From assembly GCF_016807185.1 (NCBI RefSeq), contig NZ_JAEVYN010000001.1, positions 2,072,161 to 2,136,160 on the forward strand: DNA of 64,000 bases, given 5' to 3'. The position numbers were made by a program, and so were the translations under genes. This document shows, in pieces, positions 17,624 through 25,084 of this stretch. The notes beneath the pieces are model-generated. The model made no database searches. It was not told where the DNA came from and was given only the letters and a program-made list of their open reading frames with translations. Positions within the stretch are counted from its first letter, which is position 1. The number at the start of each line of letters is the position of its first letter. The DNA comes from Leptolyngbya sp. Cla-17. Lineage in GTDB: Bacteria; Cyanobacteriota; Cyanobacteriia; Leptolyngbyales; Leptolyngbyaceae.

Positions 17624-18616
17624 ATGGATATGTCTCAGGTCATTCCGATTCTGTCAGTAGCGATCGCGAGTTCTACGCCATTGGTGTTTGCCTGCATCGG
17701 TGAAACGATTGCAGAACGGGCAGGAGTGATTAATCTATCGGCGGAAGGCACGATTTTACTCTCTGCCATGACGGGCTTTGCGATCGCCAAAACTACTGAA
17801 GGATTGGGAACGACCCCTAGTTTGCTGCTTGGGTTTGCTGGAGCAGCGATTGTCGGGGCGCTGATCGCGCTGATTGTGGCATTTGGGGCATTGACGCTTA
17901 AACAGTCACAAGTTGCGATCGGGTTTGTGTTAGCTCTTTTGGGTGCAGATTTATCGTCGTTTCTGGGCAACCCATTTGTTCGCATTCCTGGACCGACCGT
18001 TCCCAGCTTCAAACTTCCGTTTTTACAGGATATTCCGGTGTTTGGTGCGCTGTTTTTTCAGCATGACTTGCTCGTCTATGCCAGCTATTTACTCGTTGGG
18101 TGTGCGGTGATTTACTTTTACCGCACTCGTTCTGGCTTGATGCTCCGGGCGATCGGAGAGCAACCCGCTGCCGCCTTTGCCCGTGGCACGAATGTGATAT
18201 TGATGCGCTACTTCTACACCCTATTTGGAGGCGCACTCATGGGAATTGCTGGAGCCGCTTTTTCCTTGGACTTTAAAGCGGGCTGGAGTCATCGCCACAC
18301 TGCGGGATATGGCTGGATCGCACTGGCGATCGTGATTTTTGGCGGCTGGAATCCATTGCGGGTAGCCCTGAGTTGTTATTTATTTGGTATTTTGCAATCG
18401 TTAGCCAGCGTGGCACAAAGCACAATTCCCAATATGCCAACCCAGGTCTTTACGGTGGCACCTTTTGTGCTGATGATTTTGTTTCTGGTGTTGTCGTCCA
18501 GTGATGGGTTAGAGCGATTGCTTAACCTGTTGCCGCCTAGAATTGCTCGTGCAGCCGGTCAAACGATTCATAGCACCCCTCCAGCGGCATTAGGTAAACT
18601 ATTTGAGCAAGATTAA
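17624..18616 (+). CDS. ABC transporter permease, nucleoside/BMP type
   Basis: A 330-aa permease with about eight to ten hydrophobic segments. The signature CIGETIAERAGVINLSAEG is typical of the inner permease of BMP-family nucleoside importers (YufQ-like). Also visible are GAAFSLDFKAGWSHRHTAGY and GYGWIALAIVIFGGWNP. The likely cargo is nucleosides, by family. ATG 17624 or 17630. Its ATPase, second permease and binding protein are not in the window. Confidence 0.9.
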   Translation: MDMSQVIPILSVAIASSTPLVFACIGETIAERAGVINLSAEGTILLSAMTGFAIAKTTEGLGTTPSLLLGFAGAAIVGALIALIVAFGALTLKQSQVAIGFVLALLGADLSSFLGNPFVRIPGPTVPSFKLPFLQDIPVFGALFFQHDLLVYASYLLVGCAVIYFYRTRSGLMLRAIGEQPAAAFARGTNVILMRYFYTLFGGALMGIAGAAFSLDFKAGWSHRHTAGYGWIALAIVIFGGWNPLRVALSCYLFGILQSLASVAQSTIPNMPTQVFTVAPFVLMILFLVLSSSDGLERLLNLLPPRIARAAGQTIHSTPPAALGKLFEQD

Positions 18617-18858
18617 TTAACTGGCCGCTTGAATGAACAGGCGAAAGAGACGCAATCCGCGACTTTCCCAAAATGTCTGCAAAGACTGCTCTTCATAATC
18701 AAATCACCCCGCTTGCCCGTAAGCAAACGAGATGTTTCATTAGCAATGCCATCATTTCGACCCATCCCTAGATGCCTATCCCAGCGAAATTGCATAAGAT
18801 TAGGGGAGAACTCTTTAAAGTTTTGTTTGAATTAAGCTAAGCTCCGCGTGATTTCGCA

Positions 18859-19266
18859 ATGACTGTAATTAAAACTCGCCAATCAATTCAATATTCTGAC
18901 AAGACACTGCTAAGAGCAGATCGGGCAATGCGGTGTGCTCCGTTTCGGTTGAGGCTGTTTGCGACGATGATTCAGCAAAGCGTGGCTTTAGGCGCGATCG
19001 CTCATCTGACGGGTGTTCAAAGTCAATACACTGCAAGCCCTTTGTTGGAATTACGAGTAGAATCTGAATTACTTTGGCTGATTCAAGTCGGGTTGCTGCG
19101 ACGCGAGGTGGATGGACAAGGGTTAACAGATAGTTTCAGGGTGACTCCGTTAGGACGGCTACTGGTAGATAAATGGCAGCACAATCAAGGAGTGAAGCGT
19201 TATTCACCCACATTCAGCGATCGCTTATACAATGCAGTGCTACGCTGGTTTCGATTGCCCATCTAA
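18859..19266 (+). CDS. Npun_F0494 family protein
   Basis: A 135-aa cyanobacteria-specific protein. The middle and C-terminal part, LLELRVESELLWLIQVGLLRREVDGQGLTDSF followed by RVTPLGRLLVDKW, looks like a winged-helix fold. This fits the small cyanobacterial family named for Npun_F0494, recalled from memory and not checked. No function is known. ATG 18859. Confidence 0.7.
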   Translation: MTVIKTRQSIQYSDKTLLRADRAMRCAPFRLRLFATMIQQSVALGAIAHLTGVQSQYTASPLLELRVESELLWLIQVGLLRREVDGQGLTDSFRVTPLGRLLVDKWQHNQGVKRYSPTFSDRLYNAVLRWFRLPI

Positions 19267-19359
19267 GTTATCCAGGCAAACCCTTTGAGATCGATCCTTG
19301 CTAATTGTGCAGATAACCTTTCTGCCCACACCCTTAACTAAACCGCGTGGAGGTTCTCA

Positions 19360-20835
19360 ATGAAAGCCATGATGGTAGTGGGAACAACTTCCCATGCAGG
19401 TAAATCTCTAATCACGACTGCAATCTGCCGCATTTTAAGCCGTCGGGGCTGGCGGGTTGCACCCTTTAAAGGGCAAAATATGGCGCTGAATGCCTATGTC
19501 ACCAACAGTGGGGGTGAAATTGGGCATGCTCAAGCGGTGCAGGCATGGGCAGCCGGAATTATGCCGACGGTTGAGATGAACCCGATTTTGCTGAAGCCTC
19601 AAGGAGACATGACCTCCCAGGTAATCATGAAAGGTAAATCGGTAGGTCGAGTCGGTGCTAGCGAGTATTACGAGCAGTACTTTGAATCCGGCTGGCAAGC
19701 GATCGAAGATTCTTTCACTCGACTAGCAGAAGATTACGACATGCTGGTGTGTGAGGGCGCGGGTAGCCCAGCGGAGATCAACCTGAAGCATCGCGATTTA
19801 ACCAATATGCGAGTGGCAAAGCGGCTGAACGCGCCCACCATGCTGGTAGTGGACATCGATCGCGGTGGTGCTTTTGCTCATGTAGTTGGCACGTTGGAAC
19901 TATTAGATCCCGACGAACGGGCGTTGATTCGGGGCGTGATAATCAATAAATTTCGGGGGCAGCGTTCTATTTTGCAGCCCGGCATTGATTGGCTGCAAGA
20001 GCGCACAGGCCTTCCGGTGGTCGGTGTGATTCCTTGGCTCGATCAAGCTTTTCCCGCCGAAGATTCGCTCAGTTTGATGGATACGCGATCGCCTAACACG
20101 ACGAGCGATATCAACATTGCCGTGCTGCGTTTGCCCCGCATTTCCAACTTCACTGACTTCGATCCCTTAGAAGCTGAACCCAGCGTTTCCATAAAGTATA
20201 TTTCTCCCAAAACCTCTTTGGGTCACCCCGATGCCCTGATCATCCCTGGCTCTAAAACCACCATTCCTGACTTGCTTGTGCTGCACAAAACAGGCATGGC
20301 AGAAGAAATTCAAAACTACGTAGCAGCCGGAGGAACGGTTCTAGGCATCTGCGGTGGCTATCAAATGCTAGGGAAAATTTTGGCAGATCCAGAAGGAATT
20401 GAAGGGCAGGAAGGTCGCTATAAAGGCATCGGGTTGCTACCGCTAAAAACCGTGATTGCAGGGCAAAAAATAGCACGCCAACGAACAGTTACCTCTAACT
20501 ATCCGCAGGAAGGGCTGCCGATAACAGGCTATGAAATTCACCAGGGGCGATCGCGCTTGATGGAAGAAGCCACGGGAGTCGATGCCCTATTTGATGATGC
20601 CAACTTGGGCGTTGTAGACGAAAGTCGTTCTGTTTGGGGCACCTACCTGCACGGTCTTTTTGATAACGGTCCTTGGCGACGCGCTTGGTTAAACCGTCTT
20701 CGGCAACAGCGCGGCTTAAAATCGTTGCCCACTGGCGTTGCTAACTACCGCGAACAGCGTGAAGTCCTGTTGGACAGCCTCGCCGATGCAGTGGAACCTC
20801 ATCTGAACCTGACACCGTTTTTGCCCCCAGAATGA
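19360..20835 (+). CDS. cobQ: Cobyric acid synthase
   Basis: A 491-aa enzyme amidating adenosylcobyrinic acid a,c-diamide at four positions using glutamine and ATP (cobalamin pathway). The N-terminal dethiobiotin-synthetase-like domain has VGTTSHAGKSLITTAICR at 7-24, KGQNMALNAYVT and EGAGSPAEINL. The C-terminal class-I glutaminase domain has the nucleophile Cys in LGICGGYQMLGK and a conserved His in GTYLHGLFDN. Start preceded by GGAGG. The stop overlaps the next ATG (ATGA). Confidence 0.97.
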   Translation: MKAMMVVGTTSHAGKSLITTAICRILSRRGWRVAPFKGQNMALNAYVTNSGGEIGHAQAVQAWAAGIMPTVEMNPILLKPQGDMTSQVIMKGKSVGRVGASEYYEQYFESGWQAIEDSFTRLAEDYDMLVCEGAGSPAEINLKHRDLTNMRVAKRLNAPTMLVVDIDRGGAFAHVVGTLELLDPDERALIRGVIINKFRGQRSILQPGIDWLQERTGLPVVGVIPWLDQAFPAEDSLSLMDTRSPNTTSDINIAVLRLPRISNFTDFDPLEAEPSVSIKYISPKTSLGHPDALIIPGSKTTIPDLLVLHKTGMAEEIQNYVAAGGTVLGICGGYQMLGKILADPEGIEGQEGRYKGIGLLPLKTVIAGQKIARQRTVTSNYPQEGLPITGYEIHQGRSRLMEEATGVDALFDDANLGVVDESRSVWGTYLHGLFDNGPWRRAWLNRLRQQRGLKSLPTGVANYREQREVLLDSLADAVEPHLNLTPFLPPE

Positions 20836-21347
20836 GAGATGTGTATATTCGTGCAGAAAAGCCAGACGATGTAAGCGCTATTTACCAAGTGAATAGCGAG
20901 GCATTTGGGCGCGAGAATGAAGCAAGTTTGGTCAATCAACTACGAGGTGCTGCCTCTACGTTTTCATTTGTTGCCATACAGTCTGATCAAATTGTTGGGC
21001 ACATTTTTTTCAGTCCAGTTACGGTTCGTGGGGGTTCCAGCAATTTGTCGATTCTTGGGTTGGCACCGATCGCGGTTTTACCCAATTACCAGCGACAAGG
21101 CATCGGCTCGTTGTTAATCCAGCAAAGTTTGAAAGCGTGTAGCGAGTCAGGACAGGATGCAATCGTAGTATTGGGCGATCCAAAGTACTACTCGCGGTTT
21201 GGGTTTATTTCCGCCAGCACCAAAGGCTTGAGATGTGAATACGATGTACCCGATGAAGCGTTTATGGTGTTGGAGTTAAATAGTGGAGCCTTGCAAGACT
21301 GTACTGGAACCGTGCAATATCGATCAGAGTTTAAAGTGTGTGAGTAG
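20832..21347 (+). CDS. GNAT family N-acetyltransferase (YhbS-like)
   Basis: A 171-aa acetyl-CoA-dependent acyltransferase. Motif A is LGLAPIAVLPNYQRQGIGSLL, with the Q-x-x-G-I-G pyrophosphate loop; GDPKYYSRFGFISAS is the YhbS-type C-terminal motif. The substrate is unknown. The ATGA overlap with cobQ implies translational coupling, although no cobalamin role is known for this family. Confidence 0.9.
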   Translation: MRDVYIRAEKPDDVSAIYQVNSEAFGRENEASLVNQLRGAASTFSFVAIQSDQIVGHIFFSPVTVRGGSSNLSILGLAPIAVLPNYQRQGIGSLLIQQSLKACSESGQDAIVVLGDPKYYSRFGFISASTKGLRCEYDVPDEAFMVLELNSGALQDCTGTVQYRSEFKVCE

Positions 21348-21380
21348 CGATCGCTCGATAACAATCCGAATGAGTGCTTT

Positions 21381-21620
21381 ATGAGTATTAGCGTGAATTT
21401 TTTGCCCGATGATGTGACGGTTGAGGCCGAAGTCGGAGAACCGTTGCTAGAGGTTGCTAGCCGCGCTGGCGTAGCAATTCCCACAGGATGCTTGATGGGT
21501 TCCTGTCATGCCTGCGAAGTAGAACTGGATGATGGACGCAGCATTTGCAGCTGCATCAGCAGCATTCCCCTAGGGCGATCGCACCTCACCGTCACCCTGT
21601 TTTCCGATCCAACCTGGTGA
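21381..21620 (+). CDS. Small 2Fe-2S ferredoxin-type protein
   Basis: A 79-aa beta-grasp ferredoxin. The cluster ligands are C-x4-C-x2-C in GCLMGSCHACEVELDDG plus a later Cys in SICSCIS. It is shorter than photosynthetic PetF (about 97 aa) and has no N-terminal extension, so it is more likely a specialised electron carrier. It lies 33 bp after the GNAT gene. Confidence 0.85.
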   Translation: MSISVNFLPDDVTVEAEVGEPLLEVASRAGVAIPTGCLMGSCHACEVELDDGRSICSCISSIPLGRSHLTVTLFSDPTW

Positions 21621-21639
21621 CGGCTTTTGAACTCAAACC

Positions 21640-22938
21640 TCAATGTTTCCCATGGCCATTCACGTAATAATCCCGCGTGCCTTTGGCGCTAATGGCTTCC
21701 CCTAAACGGCTGATGGCGTGAACATAGGCAGCGGTGCGGAGTGGGATTCCGAGCTGGTGAGAGACTGACCAGATGCGATCGGCTTCTTCCACAATGCGGG
21801 TTTTCAGCTTTTGGTTTACTTCATCCAGCGTCCAGTACAAACCGCTGCGGTTTTGCACCCACTCAAAATAGCTGACTGTTACGCCCCCTGCATTCACCAA
21901 AATATCTGGAAAGACGTAAATTCCTTTCTCTTCCAAAATTTTGTCGGCAGCCGAGGTGATCGGTCCATTGGCAACTTCAAACACGAGTTTGGCTTTGATT
22001 AAATGAGCATTCGCTTCTGTAATTTGGTTTTCCAATGCTGCTGGAACTAGCAAATCGACATCTAGCGCTAGCAGTTCTTCATTCGTCAACACTTCATGTT
22101 CGGGTGTAGTGCAAACGCTGCCGTTACAGTAAGGTGCTCGAAGGCCACGAGTCGATTCCTTATTGTTGCGAATGGCAGGAATATCTAGCCCGTTTTTTGC
22201 ATAAATTGCACCCTGAGAATCACTGACTGCCACTACTCGATAGCCAGCCTGAAACAATAACTCTGCTAGAGTGCCGCCTGCATTGCCAAAGCCCTGAATG
22301 GCAACGGTGGTTTCTTGAGGCGCTTGATCAAACTTAGGCAACATTGACTGAATTACAAAAAAGGCTCCCAGAGCCGTGGCGGCTTCTCGCCCTACGCTGC
22401 CGCCCATGGTCACAGGCTTACCTGTGACCACAGCCGGACAAATGCAGCGGCGGATGATGCTGTATTGATCCATCATCCAGCCCATGATCATGGAATTGGT
22501 GTATACATCTGGCGCGAGAATATCCACATCAGGACCAATGAAGTCCGCGATCGCATCGATATAACCCCGGCTCAACCGCTCCAGTTCTAGCCGAGACAGC
22601 AACTTGGGATTCACCGTGATTCCACCCTTTGCCCCGCCAAACGGCAAGCCTAACGCCGCGCATTTAAACGTCATCCAAAACGCTAGCGACTGCACCTCAT
22701 CCATCGATACATTCGGGTGATAGCGAACTCCGCCCTTACCGGGACCGCGTGTATCGTCATAGCGGACACGGTAGCCCTGAAACACCTGGAGTGAGCCATC
22801 ATCCATCCGCACAGGAATGGAGACGCTGAGGCTGGCTTTAGGAAATTTCAACGACTCGATCGCATCTTCAGAGATTGAGGTATGCTTTAGCGCTTGTTCC
22901 AACCGTTGGCTAGCATCTGACAGCAAAGAGTTCGCCAT
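21640..22938 (-). CDS. gdhA: Glutamate dehydrogenase (Glu/Leu/Phe/Val dehydrogenase family)
   Basis: A 432-aa enzyme interconverting 2-oxoglutarate plus ammonium and glutamate with NAD(P)H. It has the dimerisation/substrate region RYDDTRGPGKGGVRYHP, catalytic FGGAKGGITVNPK, the Rossmann motif VAIQGFGNAGGTLAELL and the late VSYFEWVQNRSG block. Full family length. Divergent from por with about 340 bp between the starts. Confidence 0.95.
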   Translation of the reverse strand: MANSLLSDASQRLEQALKHTSISEDAIESLKFPKASLSVSIPVRMDDGSLQVFQGYRVRYDDTRGPGKGGVRYHPNVSMDEVQSLAFWMTFKCAALGLPFGGAKGGITVNPKLLSRLELERLSRGYIDAIADFIGPDVDILAPDVYTNSMIMGWMMDQYSIIRRCICPAVVTGKPVTMGGSVGREAATALGAFFVIQSMLPKFDQAPQETTVAIQGFGNAGGTLAELLFQAGYRVVAVSDSQGAIYAKNGLDIPAIRNNKESTRGLRAPYCNGSVCTTPEHEVLTNEELLALDVDLLVPAALENQITEANAHLIKAKLVFEVANGPITSAADKILEEKGIYVFPDILVNAGGVTVSYFEWVQNRSGLYWTLDEVNQKLKTRIVEEADRIWSVSHQLGIPLRTAAYVHAISRLGEAISAKGTRDYYVNGHGKH

Positions 22939-23277
22939 AGTAAATAAGCCTTTTGTCTAGAAAATGAAGGAAAGGATATCTAGAAATTCTGTATCTTTTG
23001 ATACCTTTTCTTTAGAATGCCCGATGATTTAAGTCTCAATAGACAATCGCCCTAGAAATACATAAAACAATATAAATTGCTGCGCTGTGGGCAGGTATGG
23101 CGCTGGTGCAGCGCGTAGGGAATAGTCATTCGCCCACGCGCTGCACCAGCGCATACGAACTTGCTTTGCAAAATATCTTCACGAGTCAACCGCTTAACTG
23201 TTACAGTCTCATCGGTAAGATAAAGACTGTGCGATCGTCTATCGACAAGCACGGCGGTCAACGGAGCTTAAAAGAAA
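22939..23277. other. Divergent gdhA-por control region
   Basis: 339 bp with no gene. It holds a long near-perfect palindrome (23095-23156, listed separately) and a small hairpin GTATC-TTTT-GATAC near 22999-23012 in the gdhA leader. Promoters for both genes must lie here. Confidence 0.6.
23095..23156. repeat. Long inverted repeat upstream of por
   Basis: GCGCTGGTGCAGCGCGT (23100-23116) pairs perfectly with ACGCGCTGCACCAGCGC (23136-23152). The outer GTAT/ATAC extends the stem past one bulged G, and a partial GGG/CCC stem closes the loop. No T-run follows, so a simple terminator is unlikely. It is GC-rich compared with the surrounding AT-rich spacer. Confidence 0.85.
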
Positions 23278-24231
23278 ATGGAACAACACACGTCTACAGC
23301 AATTATCACCGGTGCCTCCTCTGGAGTGGGTTTATATGCCGCGAAAGCTCTTACCAACCGGGGATGGCATGTGGTCATGGCTTGTCGAGATTTGCCCAAA
23401 GCCAAGCAGGCGGCTGAATCCGTAGGCATGGCTCCCGACAGCTACACCATCTTGCACATTGACTTGGGTTCCCTCGAGAGCGTGCGTCAGTTTGTGCAAA
23501 CGTTTCGCGACAGTGGCAAATCGGTCGATGCATTGGTCTGTAACGCTGCTATCTATATGCCCTTAATCAAAGAGCCGCTCTACAGTCCCGAAGGCTATGA
23601 ACTGACCGTTACCACCAATCACCTCGGTCATTTTCTGCTGTGCAACCTGATGATGGATGATTTGAAACAATCCGCCGATCCACGTCTAGTAATTTTGGGC
23701 ACCGTCACCCACAACCCCGATGAACTGGGCGGCAAGATTCCACCTCAGCCTGATTTGGGTAACTTTGAAGGCTTTACGGCAGGCTTCAAAGCGCCGATTA
23801 CGATGATTAATGGTAAACAGTTTGAACCCGTCAAAGCTTACAAAGACAGCAAAGTCTGCAATGTGCTGACTATGCGAGAACTACACCGCCGCTATCACGA
23901 TTCCACGGGAATTACCTTCACCTCGCTCTATCCCGGTTGTGTCGCCGATACGCCCCTATTCCGCAATCACTATCCGCTGTTTCAAAAAATCTTTCCCTGG
24001 TTCCAAAAAAATATTACGGGCGGGTATGTGTCGCAGGAGCTATCCGGTGAGCGGGTAGCGATGGTGGTTGCCGATCCAGAGTATAAGCAATCGGGAGCTT
24101 ACTTTAGCTGGGGTAATCGTCAAAAGAAAGATGGCAAGTCGTTCATCCGACAAGTTTCACCCCAAGCCCGCGATGAGGAAAAAGGTCAGCGTATGTGGGA
24201 TCTGAGCGCTAAGTTGGTCGGCGTGGCGTGA
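23278..24231 (+). CDS. por: Light-dependent protochlorophyllide reductase
   Basis: A 317-aa short-chain dehydrogenase reducing the D-ring of protochlorophyllide with NADPH in light (chlorophyll synthesis, thylakoid-associated). It has the NADPH motif TGASSGVG at 12-19, NAAIYMPL, NHLGHFLL, the catalytic YKDSK (Tyr and Lys), and POR-specific segments LYPGCVADTPLFRNHYPLF and GAYFSWGNRQK. ATG 23278 has GGAGC upstream. Confidence 0.96.
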   Translation: MEQHTSTAIITGASSGVGLYAAKALTNRGWHVVMACRDLPKAKQAAESVGMAPDSYTILHIDLGSLESVRQFVQTFRDSGKSVDALVCNAAIYMPLIKEPLYSPEGYELTVTTNHLGHFLLCNLMMDDLKQSADPRLVILGTVTHNPDELGGKIPPQPDLGNFEGFTAGFKAPITMINGKQFEPVKAYKDSKVCNVLTMRELHRRYHDSTGITFTSLYPGCVADTPLFRNHYPLFQKIFPWFQKNITGGYVSQELSGERVAMVVADPEYKQSGAYFSWGNRQKKDGKSFIRQVSPQARDEEKGQRMWDLSAKLVGVA

Positions 24232-24241
24232 TAGGGATAGC

Positions 24242-24277
24242 GGAATGGCTGAGAGTGCGATCGCTGTCAGCCATTCC
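24242..24277 (+). terminator. Hairpin downstream of por
   Basis: GGAATGGCTGA (24242-24252) pairs with TCAGCCATTCC (24267-24277); the loop contains a HIP1 octamer. It lies 10 bp past the por stop. No T-run follows, so it may stabilise mRNA ends rather than terminate. Confidence 0.5.
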
Positions 24278-24317
24278 CATCTGAAGACTTGCGAAAAGCG
24301 TCTGCTTACTTATCTGA

Positions 24318-24535
24318 CTTAGGAGTTTTACAACGATTTTTAGACAATCAGTCCTTGCAAAATTATGTAAGCAATTAGAAGCTCATCAAGGGATTAAAGT
24401 GAGTCAACCTACCCTGTGTCGAGCGCTGCAACGGTTGCAGATGCCTCGCAAGCCGCTCGTACCTGTGAAGCCCTCGACCAAATCACCAAGAATGACGCGC
24501 TCGGTTGGTTCAATCACTGTGGTCTATTCACTTGA
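24318..24535 (+). pseudogene. Internally deleted IS630-type transposase remnant
   Basis: The first part reads FRQSVLAKLCKQLEAHQG then IKVSQPTLCRALQRLQMPRK, the winged-helix region of IS630-type transposases. From about 24447 another frame reads ARTCEALDQITKNDALGWF then NHCGLFT and stop, the usual C-terminus. The DDE core between them is missing and the two parts are in different frames. It is a dead fragment of a different element from the one at 13.8 kb. Confidence 0.6.
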
Positions 24536-24601
24536 ATTTGCTGTACACATAGGCGAAACCTTTTTGGTTAGTTCACTATTAACCCGTAGATCCCTAACCG
24601 A

Positions 24602-25084
24602 TTAATGCGCTTGAGTTTTAGCTGGCGGGGCTTCTCGCTTCGCGAAAAATGGTACTTCACTCGCATCAGAGCTGAGACGAAATGTGCCCGTCAGGGTATC
24701 TTTGTTAATCATTCCTTGAATAGAAACCGTGCCCTGACAATTGGGGAGATATGGTACAGAGCCTCCTAAGGTAAGCTGTTGGTTGTCCCAGTCGCCCGTT
24801 AGGGATGGGCGATCGTGAGCCATTTGAAGAATCTTTTCAGAAGCAGGATTGGGCAAGAGAGAACCCGTTAAGTAAACGCCCGATTGCTGAACGTCAATGA
24901 CTAGAGACTGAGCCTGCACACAGTCTGGTAACGACGAAGTTGAAAGAGGATAACGCCCATCGATTTTATCGGGTGCTTTGAGATTCGCTTCGCCATAGGC
25001 AGAGGCAAGGCTGAACAAAAGCGTGACACTACCGATCGCGCACCCATAAAAAATGAGCGATTTTGGACTGAAGTGCCCTTTCAT
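24602..25084 (-). CDS. Exported hypothetical protein coupled to the antiporter gene
   Basis: 160 aa from ATG 25084. That ATG overlaps the stop of the antiporter gene (ATGA), which fixes the start and indicates coupling. The N-terminal hydrophobic segment FYGCAIGSVTLLFSLASAYG looks like a signal peptide. The mature part is small and beta-rich, with QSGVYLTGSL and DTLTGTFRLSSD, and has two cysteines (LPDCVQ, LPNCQG). Function unknown; location next to a CPA2 antiporter suggests a periplasmic accessory role, inferred only. Confidence 0.75.
   Translation of the reverse strand: MKGHFSPKSLIFYGCAIGSVTLLFSLASAYGEANLKAPDKIDGRYPLSTSSLPDCVQAQSLVIDVQQSGVYLTGSLLPNPASEKILQMAHDRPSLTGDWDNQQLTLGGSVPYLPNCQGTVSIQGMINKDTLTGTFRLSSDASEVPFFAKREAPPAKTQAH

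Noticed and set aside
18629..18835. Plus-strand 68-codon frame after the nucleoside permease
   Set aside because: Low protein-likeness and overlaps the promoter region of the next gene.
19267..19359. Cobalamin riboswitch upstream of cobQ
   Set aside because: The gap is only 93 bp and no B12-box-like sequence was seen; the same holds for the region before cobD.
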